From an uncultured Bacteroidales bacterium (GTDB lineage: Bacteria; Bacteroidota; Bacteroidia; Bacteroidales; UBA932): a stretch of DNA of 45,487 nucleotides. The position numbers and the translations under genes are program-made. Shown one piece after another: positions 7,697 to 14,617 of this stretch (position 1 is the stretch's first letter; every line of letters begins with the position of its first letter). Under the pieces are notes generated by a model. The model worked only from the letters and a program-made list of their open reading frames with translations, ran no database searches and had not been told where the DNA came from. The DNA lies in the NCBI GenBank assembly GCA_900319975.1, contig ONQP01000020.1, positions 1-45,487 on the forward strand, read 5' to 3'.

Positions 7697-8500
7697 TCAA
7701 TGTTTAAGTGTCCGGATGCGGTAGTACATTCCGCCCAGCAGGGCGCCGATGACTACGAAGAAGGAGAGGTTGGTCAGCAAGTTGAAGAACTTCGCCGCTC
7801 CGTCGACCGTGTCAAAGTGGTCCAGCCAGTTGAAATAGACGTTGGTGCCGTCGAATCCGATGAAGAACATCATCGCGGTGGACATGAGGAAACTGAAGCC
7901 AAGGAGGCAGAGGATGGTCTTGGCAATCTTGCTCTTCTTGAAGACGATGGCACCGAGCGTGAACACCAGGACGGATTCACACCAATCAAAGAAGAAGTAG
8001 CCCTCCATGTTGACGTGGATCCCCTGCTCGCCAAGCATATCCTTGACGTTCTGGAGGGGAGTCAGTTCGTAGAGACGCGTGCCGTAGGTGCCGGGTGTGA
8101 TCAGGCTCATCAGGGCGTCGCTGGCGACCTGCAGTCCGAAGAAGACGAACGGGACGGCGACGCAGACGACGAGGATCATCGACACCCATTTCTCCAAGGT
8201 GGAGGCGGGCAGCATCAGGAAGTTGGATCCAGCCTTCTTCTCGGTCACGTGGCCGTAGATCTTGGTGCCGGCGCCGATGGAGGCGATCAGGATGACGACT
8301 AAAATCTGCATATATTTGACCGGCATCGGAATCGCACAGAGCTTCTGGGCGAAAATCAGGCTGAAGAGCTGGACGATGATGTAGAGCACGATGGGCATGC
8401 AGCCCAGGATCAGCAGACTGAGTCCGTAGCTGTTCTTCGCGTTGCGGAGATCATACAGGAAATAATTGCCGAAGCGCTTGAAATCGAATACGTTATTCAT
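7697..8500 (-). CDS. ABC transporter permease-like membrane protein
   Basis: 267 residues with about six hydrophobic segments, including 'LLILGCMPIVLYIIVQLFSLIFA' (about 29-51), 'ILVVILIASIGAGTKIYG' and 'MILVVCVAVPFVFFG'. There is no recognised catalytic motif. The stop-to-start context gives the function: it overlaps the ABC ATPase gene by 8 bases (8493-8500) and precedes a YtrA-type regulator. This matches two-component ABC exporters of the YtrA/BcrA-like class, in which a soluble ATPase pairs with a six-helix permease. The substrate is unknown; cell-envelope stress or peptide-antibiotic response is a common role for such operons. Confidence 0.7.
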   Translation of the reverse strand: MNNVFDFKRFGNYFLYDLRNAKNSYGLSLLILGCMPIVLYIIVQLFSLIFAQKLCAIPMPVKYMQILVVILIASIGAGTKIYGHVTEKKAGSNFLMLPASTLEKWVSMILVVCVAVPFVFFGLQVASDALMSLITPGTYGTRLYELTPLQNVKDMLGEQGIHVNMEGYFFFDWCESVLVFTLGAIVFKKSKIAKTILCLLGFSFLMSTAMMFFIGFDGTNVYFNWLDHFDTVDGAAKFFNLLTNLSFFVVIGALLGGMYYRIRTLKH

Positions 8501-9323
8501 TGCTGAAAAGTTTTTTGACGAGATCTTTGTGTTTGTGGACGGTGTTGAAGAGGGCCTCGATGTTCACCTTGCTGTCTTTCTTCTCCGTGTTGGGGAGGAC
8601 CTGGATGAATCCGCCGGGCAGCTGCTCGGAGTAAAGGGCGTCCGGGTGGAGGGTGGTGCCGTAGTCGAAGAAGAGCTTCTCGGAGATCTGCTCGATGGTG
8701 GCGTTGAGGAGGACGTCGCGGCGGTCCAGGATGATGATCGGGTCGATGATGTTCTCCAGGTCGCGCACCTGGTGGGTGGAGATCACGATGGTGCTGTCCT
8801 CGGCCGTGTACTTCATCAGGGCGGAGCGGAACTGGGCCTTGGACGGAATGTCCAGGCCGTTGGTAGGCTCGTCGAGATAGAGGAAACGGGTGCCGCAGGC
8901 GAGGGCGAAGGCGATGTAGGTCTTCTTGAGCTGACCGGCGGACATCGCGTTCATCTTCTGCTCGGGATTCACCTCGAATTCGCGCAGGATGCTCTCGAAC
9001 TGCTCGAGCTTGAAGTTCGGCCAGAATTTGCCGGATGCTTTCGCCCAGCAGATGGCCTTGTCGTGGACTGCGGCCACCTCGTCGGGGAGGTAGTACTGGT
9101 CCTGCAGGAGAGAAGGCTGACGGTTCCAGGGATCCTGGCCGTCTGCCTCAATCGTGCCGATCTGGGTCTTCTTCAGACCGCAGAGGAGGGTCAACAGCGT
9201 GGTCTTGCCGACGCCGTTCTCGCCGAGCAGGCCATAGATCCTGCCGGGTTGGAGTTCCATCGAAATGTTTCGGAGGACCTCATTTTTGCCGTAGCTGAAA
9301 GCTAAGTTGGAGATTTTTATCAT
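8493..9323 (-). CDS. ABC transporter ATP-binding protein
   Basis: 276 residues starting MIKISNLAFSYGKNEVL. The frame is open for 12 further codons, but the upstream ATG lies in the promoter region, so 9323 is preferred. Walker A LLGENGVGKTTLL (about 33-45), a signature-like 'MSAGQLKKTYIAFALACG' (LSGGQ replaced by MSAGQ), Walker B 'TRFLYLDEPTNGLD' and switch 'TIVISTHQVRDLE' are all present. The C-terminal 70 residues are the extra domain seen in exporters of the BcrA/YtrB kind. First gene of the operon with permease, GntR regulator and DUF2807 lipoprotein. A full promoter (9357-9387) precedes it. Confidence 0.9.
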   Translation of the reverse strand: MIKISNLAFSYGKNEVLRNISMELQPGRIYGLLGENGVGKTTLLTLLCGLKKTQIGTIEADGQDPWNRQPSLLQDQYYLPDEVAAVHDKAICWAKASGKFWPNFKLEQFESILREFEVNPEQKMNAMSAGQLKKTYIAFALACGTRFLYLDEPTNGLDIPSKAQFRSALMKYTAEDSTIVISTHQVRDLENIIDPIIILDRRDVLLNATIEQISEKLFFDYGTTLHPDALYSEQLPGGFIQVLPNTEKKDSKVNIEALFNTVHKHKDLVKKLFSNE

Positions 9324-9356
9324 CGCTTTGTAGTGTATTAGTTCAATAGTACACCG

Positions 9357-9387
9357 CAAAGGTACGAGAAAAAATCAAACTTCCAAA
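9357..9387 (-). promoter_or_regulatory. Full -33/-7 promoter of the ABC-GntR operon
   Basis: On the minus strand, TTTG (9384-9387) is followed by 19 bases and then TACCTTTG (9357-9364), an exact match to the Bacteroidota housekeeping promoter. The start codon is 33 bases downstream, leaving room for a regulator site. Confidence 0.8.
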
Positions 9388-9651
9388 TTTTTTCGCAAAA
9401 TTTTTTTGCACATTGCTCTCCACCAGCATATTCGCGCGCCCCCGTGCGCCTCGCGCGCATGCCACGTGCGCGTGTCCTCACACATATTATCGCGCATGCC
9501 CCTTCCCGCGCCCCTTCCCGTGCCCCTGCCCGTGCTTCCGCCCCTGCCCCCACGTGCGCTCCTTCTATAACCCAGCCCGGCCCCTCCCGGGCAGCAACCC
9601 ATCCCCGGGCACGTTTACCCCCGGTTTTGTGCCCGGCCACAGCTCCCACTT

Positions 9652-9680
9652 CGTCATGCCCGACCTGATCGGACATCTCC
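9652..9680 (+). repeat. Dispersed-type repeat CGTCATGCCCG...GGACATCTCC, copy 1
   Basis: CGTCATGCCCGACC then TGATCGGACATCTCC. The half-sites TGCCCGA and TCGGACA make a small imperfect hairpin. Translated, it gives the VMPDLIGHL-type peptide often seen in spurious hypothetical proteins. A second, inverted copy lies about 250 bases away. Confidence 0.6.
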
Positions 9681-9908
9681 TAAAGAGGCGTGCGCAATAA
9701 CGTATTTGCTGCATATCAACAACATGCAGCACACATATACTGTTGCCGAGAAATACATCATCCCCACATAAAGTGACGCCACCCGTTTTTCGCTATTTAC
9801 TTATTATCAATAGCTTACATGATTCGACGGGGTAAAAAACGGACCTGTTGATCTTTATATATATCTAATTGTCAATATTTTACGAAAAACGCCCCGGCGG
9901 CAAAAGGA

Positions 9909-9940
9909 GGAGAGATGCCTGATCAACCCGGGCATGACGG
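9909..9940 (-). repeat. Dispersed-type repeat, inverted copy 2
   Basis: The reverse complement begins CGTCATGCCCGGGTTGATCA and ends GGCATCTCTCC. It matches copy 1 (9652-9680) except for a few bases in the hairpin arms and two extra bases near the end. The half-sites are again inverted. Confidence 0.6.
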
Positions 9941-10002
9941 GGAGGTCAGGTATGGCGGAGGGGAAGTATGGCCATGACGAAGAGAGACCGGACAGAGATG
10001 GA

Positions 10003-10108
10003 CCGTTTTTGTAAATAACTATCAGTGAGTCGATTGCAGTTTTGCTTTGGGGCATTTTCCCCTAAGCAAAACTGGAAGTAGCTGAAAATCAATAATGTGC
10101 AAAAACGG
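10003..10108. repeat. Nested palindromic element, copy A
   Basis: The centre (10037-10074) is a hairpin: CAGTTTTGCTT, T, GGGG, loop CATTTT, CCCC, T, AAGCAAAACTG. The stem is perfect apart from a T opposite T. An outer inverted pair, CCGTTTTTG (10003-10011) and CAAAAACGG (10100-10108), lies at equal distance on both sides of the centre. The inner 32 bases (10040-10071) recur at 35958-35989 with a single base difference, in the loop. Confidence 0.85.
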
Positions 10109-10236
10109 GGTGCAGCAGAGGAGGGACAAGGTGGAGGAGGGAGATGGGAGATAGAAGGGAAAGACGGGGACTGGAGGGGTATAGGCGGTGAGGAGGCGGG
10201 ATGGTGGTGTGGTGAGGTGAGGTGAAGGGGAAGGGA

Positions 10237-11100
10237 TCAGCGGAGGGGACGGTGGGCGGCGGCGCGGGCGGCTCGCTCGGCGGCCAGGATGGCCGGGCGG
10301 TCGGCGGGGTCGGTGCAGGCGTCCAGGAAGCGCTCCCAGATGAGCTGGACGGCGGTGTCGGCGGGGTGGACGAGGTCGTCGGCATAGAAGCGGTAGTCGC
10401 GGAGTTCGTCCAGGAGGATCTCGTAGGCGGGGAAGTATTCGGCGCGGCCGGCGAATTCTGTCAGGATCTGGTGGATAGCGAGTTGGAGGGTGGATTTGGA
10501 GAGGGTGTTGGCATGGGCGCCGTCGCCGAGGTGCCGGATGGGGGAGACGGTGAAGAGGAACTGTTTGTCGGGGTGCGAGGCGACCAGCGTGCGCAGGAGT
10601 CCGGCGCAGGCGTCGACGGAGAGCAGCTCGTGCGCGAACTCGCGGGCGGGGCGCTTCAGGCAGTTGGCGACGACCGGCTGTCCGGGCCGCTCCAGTGCCC
10701 GCCAGACCCACGCGGTGCCGAGGGTGACGAGGACGCGGCGGCAGCCGGCCCAGGCCGCGGCATTCGCCGCGAGGGCCGCGTTGGCCGCGTCGAGGAACTC
10801 CGCCGCCGTCGGCCGCGCGAAGCGCGTATGGTGCGCATAGCTGCACACCAGCCCCGCGCCGGCGCCCATCTCCATGCACTCGTCGTGCGTGAAGGGCCGC
10901 CCGCTGTCCAGGCGCTCCACCGCCGCGGCGACCGACGCCGGATTGTAGAGCGTCCCGAAGGGATTGCGGAGCACGTCGAAGCCCGCCGCGGCGAGTTTTT
11001 CGCCGATGGCGTCGGCGAAACAGCTCCCCAGCACGCAGATGCGCTCCCCCCGGGAGAGGGGCGTCAATTTCTCGCAGGCAACCTCGGTAAACAGTTTCAT
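10237..11100 (-). CDS. GSCFA domain protein
   Basis: 287 residues starting MKLFTEVACEKLTP. The ATG at 11130 is rejected because it would lie upstream of the -7 box at 11109-11116. The family name motif is plain: 'VLGSCFADAIGEKLAAAGFDVLRNPFGTLYNP' (about residues 22-53). Further on come 'VLVTLGTAWVWR' and 'FTVSPIRHLGDG', blocks of an SGNH-hydrolase-like fold, where the GS.F and G.A..W segments may supply catalytic residues. The biochemical role of GSCFA proteins is unknown. It is divergent from the 5'-nucleotidase gene. Its stop runs straight into the G-rich arm (pyrimidine-rich on the transcript) of region A. Confidence 0.85.
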   Translation of the reverse strand: MKLFTEVACEKLTPLSRGERICVLGSCFADAIGEKLAAAGFDVLRNPFGTLYNPASVAAAVERLDSGRPFTHDECMEMGAGAGLVCSYAHHTRFARPTAAEFLDAANAALAANAAAWAGCRRVLVTLGTAWVWRALERPGQPVVANCLKRPAREFAHELLSVDACAGLLRTLVASHPDKQFLFTVSPIRHLGDGAHANTLSKSTLQLAIHQILTEFAGRAEYFPAYEILLDELRDYRFYADDLVHPADTAVQLIWERFLDACTDPADRPAILAAERAARAAAHRPLR

Positions 11101-11108
11101 ATTCCTCG

Positions 11109-11116
11109 CAAATTTA
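11109..11116 (-). promoter_or_regulatory. -7 promoter box for the GSCFA gene
   Basis: TAAATTTG on the minus strand fits TAnnTTTG. It lies 8 bases upstream of the chosen ATG, giving a leaderless or nearly leaderless mRNA. Confidence 0.5.
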
Positions 11117-11131
11117 GTAAATTCGCGCATT

Positions 11132-12847
11132 ATGAAATACCGTTATATCCCGCTTTTTCTCGCTGCCCTGAGCCTTGCATTTTCCTGCACCTCTCAGGAG
11201 CATGTACTCCATATTGTCACCACCGGAGACGTCCACGGAAGCTGGTTCGACGAACCCTACGTCGAGGGCCAGTCCAACAAGACGAGCCTGATGTCCGTCC
11301 ACGCCTGGGTGGACAGCCTGCGCAACGCCGTCGGCAAGCAGAATGTCCTCCTGCTCGACGCGGGCGACTGCCTGCAGGGTGACAACGCCCCCTACTACTA
11401 CAACTACGTGGACACCGAAGGAGAGCATCCCTTCGTCCAGTTCATCTCCTATATGAAATACGACGCCGTGGCCGTGGGCAACCACGACATCGAGACCGGC
11501 CACCCGGTCTACGACAAGGTCGCGGCGCAGCTCTCCGCGCACGGCATCCCCTTCATGGGCGCCAACGCTGTCCGCTCGGACAACGGCGCGCCTTATTTCC
11601 CCACTTACAAGGTCTTCCGCCGCGGCGGCTACAAGGTGGCCGTCCTCGGCCTGACCAACCCCAACATGAAGGCCTGGCTCTCCGAGCCGGTCTGGAGCGG
11701 CATCGACTTCAAGTCGCTGATTCCCTGCGCGCAGGAGTGGGTGGACAGGATCCGGGTCAAGGAGCGCCCTGACGTGATGGTCGTCCTGACGCATTCCGGC
11801 GTCGGAGACGGCGACGGCCAGGTCCTCGAGAGCCAGGGCCTCGACCTGCTGCAGACGCTGAAGGGCGTTGACCTGCTCGTCTGCTCGCACGACCATCGCC
11901 CGGCCGTCGCCGAGAAGGACGGCTGCTGGATGATCGACGGCGGCGCCCGCGCCGGCAACGTCGGCCACGCGGTCATCAGCCAGCCCAAGGGCCAGGAGCG
12001 CCAGATGCAGGCGGAGATTGTCCGGATGGACAAGAACAAGGTGGACGACGCGATGAAGGCACATTTCCGCCCCATCTTCGACCAGGTCCGCGCATTCACC
12101 CTGCAGCCCGTCGGGCAGCTCGCGATGGAGCTCCGCACCCGCGACGCCTACAGCGGCATGTGCGACTATCTCAACCTCATCCACTCCGTCCAGCTCGGAG
12201 TTCCGGACGTGCAGCTCTCGTTCGCCGCACCCCTGACCTTTGACGGCACCGTCAAGGCGGGCGAGGTGATCTACAACGACATGTTCACGGTCTATCCCTA
12301 TGAGAACCAGCTCTATGTGGTGAACCTTAAGGGCTCCGAGATCAAAGACTACCTGGAGTTCTCCTACGACCGCTGGATCCGGACGCCCGGCAAGCACGTC
12401 CTCCGCATCAATGACGAGCCGGATCCGCGCACGGGCGCGAAGCGCTGGTCATTCGAGGGCCGTACCTACAATTTCGATTCGGCGGCCGGCCTGGTCTATA
12501 CCGTGGACGTGACGCGTCCTGCGGGCAGCCGCGTGCAGATCCAGTCCCTGGCCGACGGCAGCGCCTTCGACCCGGACGCCTGGTACCGCGTCGCGATGAC
12601 TTCCTACCGCGCGAGCGGCGGCGGCGACCACCTGATCGCCGGCGCCAAACTGACCAAGGAAGAGATCGAGGAGCGTATCGTCGGGCGTTATCCCGAGATC
12701 CGCGAGCTGGTCTACCAATACTTCAAGGAGCACGGCACCGTAGATGCCGCGCTCATAGGGGACCGTGCCTTGATCGGCGAATGGCACTTCGTGCCGGAGA
12801 AGATTGCGGATCCGATGATCCGGGAAGATATGGAACTTATCTTCTGA
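11132..12847 (+). CDS. 5'-nucleotidase / bifunctional metallophosphatase lipoprotein
   Basis: 571 residues from the ATG at 11132. Signal MKYRYIPLFLAALSLAFSC has a lipobox Cys at residue 19. The N-terminal metallophosphatase domain (about 24-300) shows the metal ligands and motifs of the UshA/5'-nucleotidase family: 'TTGDVHG', 'LLLDAGDCLQGD', 'AVGNHDIETG', 'VLTHSGVGDG' and 'VCSHDHRP'. The C-terminal 5_nucleotid_C domain (about 345-530) contains 'FDGTVKAGEVIYNDMFTVYPYENQL' and 'YRASGGGDHL'. It probably removes phosphate from nucleotides in the periplasm or at the outer surface. The 3' end overlaps ffh by 11 bases, tail to tail. Confidence 0.92.
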   Translation: MKYRYIPLFLAALSLAFSCTSQEHVLHIVTTGDVHGSWFDEPYVEGQSNKTSLMSVHAWVDSLRNAVGKQNVLLLDAGDCLQGDNAPYYYNYVDTEGEHPFVQFISYMKYDAVAVGNHDIETGHPVYDKVAAQLSAHGIPFMGANAVRSDNGAPYFPTYKVFRRGGYKVAVLGLTNPNMKAWLSEPVWSGIDFKSLIPCAQEWVDRIRVKERPDVMVVLTHSGVGDGDGQVLESQGLDLLQTLKGVDLLVCSHDHRPAVAEKDGCWMIDGGARAGNVGHAVISQPKGQERQMQAEIVRMDKNKVDDAMKAHFRPIFDQVRAFTLQPVGQLAMELRTRDAYSGMCDYLNLIHSVQLGVPDVQLSFAAPLTFDGTVKAGEVIYNDMFTVYPYENQLYVVNLKGSEIKDYLEFSYDRWIRTPGKHVLRINDEPDPRTGAKRWSFEGRTYNFDSAAGLVYTVDVTRPAGSRVQIQSLADGSAFDPDAWYRVAMTSYRASGGGDHLIAGAKLTKEEIEERIVGRYPEIRELVYQYFKEHGTVDAALIGDRALIGEWHFVPEKIADPMIREDMELIF

Positions 12848-14159
12848 ATCCCTTAAGACGCTGCTGGAGCGAACCGTCCACAGCCATCTTCATCATCTTG
12901 CGGGTCTGTTCGAACTGCTTGAGCAGTTTGTTGACTTCCGCGACGGAGGTTCCGGATCCTTTCGCAATACGGTTGCGACGGGACCCGTTGATGCATTCCG
13001 GGTGCTCCTTCTCGTAGGGAGTCATGGACTGGATGATGGCTTCGGTCGGCTTGAAGGCGTCGTCGGGGATGTCGACATCCTTGAGCGCCTTGTCCATGCC
13101 CGGCAGCATCCCTGCCAGGTCCTTCATGCTGCCCATTTTCTGGACCTGCTTGAGCTGATTATAGAAGTCGTTGAGCGTAAACTGGTTGCGTGCGATCTTC
13201 TTTTTAAGGGCCCGTGCTTCTTGCTCGTCATATTGCTCCTGGGCTTTCTCCACGAGGGAGACAACGTCACCCATGCCCAGAATCCGGTCTGCCACGCGGG
13301 CCGGATAGAACACGTCGAGCGCCTCCATTTTTTCGCCGGAACTGACAAACTTGATGGGCTTGCCGGTGACGGCCTTGATCGAGAGCGCTGCACCGCCGCG
13401 CGTGTCGCCGTCCATCTTGGTCAGCACGACGCCGTCGTAGTCGATGGCTTCGTTGAAGGCCTTGGCGGACTCCACGGCATCCTGGCCGGTCATCGCATCC
13501 ACGACGAAGAGGGTCTCGGTCGGTGAGACGGCCTTGTGCAGGGTGGAGATCTCCTCCATCAGTTCCTGGTCCACCGTGAGGCGGCCGGCCGTATCGACGA
13601 TCACCACGCTGTAGCCCTGCTGGCGGGCGTACTGGATGGCGTCCTTCGCCACCTTCACGGGGTCTTTCTCCCCGTCCTGGGAATAGACCTCGACCCCGAC
13701 CTGGGCGCCCAGCGTCTTGAGCTGCTCGATGGCGGCCGGACGGAAGGTGTCGCAGGCGGCGAGGAGGACCTTCATCCCGCGCTTGCTCTTGACGTACAGG
13801 GCGAGCTTGCCGCTGAATGTTGTCTTACCGGAACCGTTCAGACCGGCGACGAGCACGACGGCAGGGGAGCCCTTGAGGTTGATCTCTGCATGCTCGGAAC
13901 CCATGAAGTCGGCCAGCTCGTCGTGGACGATCTTGACCATCATCTGCTGCGGCTTGACGGCCGTCAGCACGTTGGCTCCCATCGCCTTTTCCTTCACGCG
14001 CGCACAGAAATCCTTGGCCACCCGGAAAGAGACGTCCGCGTCGAGCAGCGCCCGGCGGATATCCTTGATGGTTTCGGCCACGTTGACTTCCGTGATCTTC
14101 CCTTCGCCCTTCAGGATCTTGAAGGAGCGTTCCAGTCTGTCAGACAGATTCTCAAACAT
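12837..14159 (-). CDS. ffh: Signal recognition particle protein Ffh
   Basis: 440 residues, the normal size. An N domain (1-90) is followed by the G domain with P-loop 'GLNGSGKTTFSGKLA' (about 107-121), 'DTFRPAAIEQL', 'VDTAGRL' and 'TKMDGDTRGGAALS'. The M domain (about 295-430) has 'GMLPGM' and the conserved RNA-binding stretch 'SRRNRIAKGSG', and ends in a Met/Lys-rich helix. Ffh binds signal sequences and 4.5S RNA and delivers ribosomes to FtsY. No SRP RNA gene was found nearby (no GGAAGGAAGCAGC-like motif). A -7 box lies 22 bases upstream. The stop overlaps the end of the 5'-nucleotidase gene. Confidence 0.97.
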   Translation of the reverse strand: MFENLSDRLERSFKILKGEGKITEVNVAETIKDIRRALLDADVSFRVAKDFCARVKEKAMGANVLTAVKPQQMMVKIVHDELADFMGSEHAEINLKGSPAVVLVAGLNGSGKTTFSGKLALYVKSKRGMKVLLAACDTFRPAAIEQLKTLGAQVGVEVYSQDGEKDPVKVAKDAIQYARQQGYSVVIVDTAGRLTVDQELMEEISTLHKAVSPTETLFVVDAMTGQDAVESAKAFNEAIDYDGVVLTKMDGDTRGGAALSIKAVTGKPIKFVSSGEKMEALDVFYPARVADRILGMGDVVSLVEKAQEQYDEQEARALKKKIARNQFTLNDFYNQLKQVQKMGSMKDLAGMLPGMDKALKDVDIPDDAFKPTEAIIQSMTPYEKEHPECINGSRRNRIAKGSGTSVAEVNKLLKQFEQTRKMMKMAVDGSLQQRLKGFRR

Positions 14160-14181
14160 ACAGCATGCAATTTTTGGTTTG

Positions 14182-14189
14182 CAAAGATA
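14182..14189 (-). promoter_or_regulatory. -7 promoter box for ffh
   Basis: TATCTTTG on the minus strand fits TAnnTTTG, 22 bases upstream of the ffh ATG. The -33 element is unclear. Confidence 0.5.
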
Positions 14190-14197
14190 ATGAAAAT

Positions 14198-14617
14198 ATG
14201 AACAAATTCTTTAGAAAACTCTTTCCGCGCAGCGGCTTCTCCGCCGCGCAGAAAATGCTCTTCAGGCGGATCGGCCAGTCCGTGGACAGATGGGTGCGGG
14301 AGAAGGGCTTCACGAAGACCCTGCCCACGGTGGGGGAGGTCGCCGCCGACATCGGCATCCCGGCCGACCAGCTGAACGTCTTCGTCCGGCTCCGTTCCCG
14401 CAAGACCGTGCTGGCCTGGCGCAAGGATCTCCGGATCCTGGAAGCCAGGCGGCTGCTGATGGAGTATCCCGACCTGCCTGTCGCCACGGTCGGCGAGATG
14501 GTCGGCATCGACGACAAGTCCAACTTCAAGCGGCAGTTCGCCGATGTGGTCGGAATGCCGCCACGGCTGTGGCGCGAAAAGCACTCGAGAAGGACGGAGA
14601 ACCCCGTTATCCCCTGA
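14198..14617 (+). CDS. Small AraC-type HTH protein (DNA-binding domain only)
   Basis: 139 residues from MNKFFRKLFPRSGF. The C-terminal two thirds form an AraC-type double helix-turn-helix. The first helix pair is around 'TVGEVAADIGIPADQLNVFVRLRSRKTVLAWRKDLRI' (about 44-80) and the second is 'ATVGEMVGIDDKSNFKRQFADVVGMPPRLWR' (about 95-125), which keeps the family's F(K/R)xxFxxxxGxxPxxxR pattern. There is no ligand-binding or receiver domain, so a partner or expression level must set its activity. It is divergent from ffh, starting 38 bases from the ffh ATG, and its 3' end overlaps the CDF gene by 11 bases. Confidence 0.75.
   Translation: MNKFFRKLFPRSGFSAAQKMLFRRIGQSVDRWVREKGFTKTLPTVGEVAADIGIPADQLNVFVRLRSRKTVLAWRKDLRILEARRLLMEYPDLPVATVGEMVGIDDKSNFKRQFADVVGMPPRLWREKHSRRTENPVIP

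Larger units (their letters stand above)
9388..10236. other. Gene-free, repeat-rich region A
   Basis: About 850 bases with no credible gene on either strand. In order it holds an AT-rich stretch (to about 9420) and a C-rich arm: in 9481-9600 I count 63 C and 22 G. Next comes a dispersed-type repeat at 9652-9680, an 8-base inverted repeat TGCTGCAT/ATGCAGCA (9707-9731), and CCGTTTTT/AAAAACGG (9783-9842). An inverted copy of the repeat follows at 9909-9940, then a nested palindrome (10003-10108). Last is a G-rich arm running to the stop of the GSCFA gene: in 10141-10240, 55 G and 5 C. Reading frames here have biased composition and no family features. Region B has the same order of C-rich arm, hairpin and G-rich arm. 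Confidence 0.75.

Noticed and set aside
9413-9700. Short frames in the C-rich arm of region A
   Set aside because: Low-complexity Pro/Ala/Arg translations caused by the skewed base composition; the end reads through a dispersed repeat.
9652-9940. Possible CRISPR array from repeated units
   Set aside because: Only two copies, inverted with respect to each other, with no regular spacing and no cas genes.
12800-14200. SRP RNA (ffs) next to ffh
   Set aside because: I looked for the conserved GGAAGGAAGCAGC loop region and did not find it. No tRNA or other stable RNA gene was recognised in the window either.
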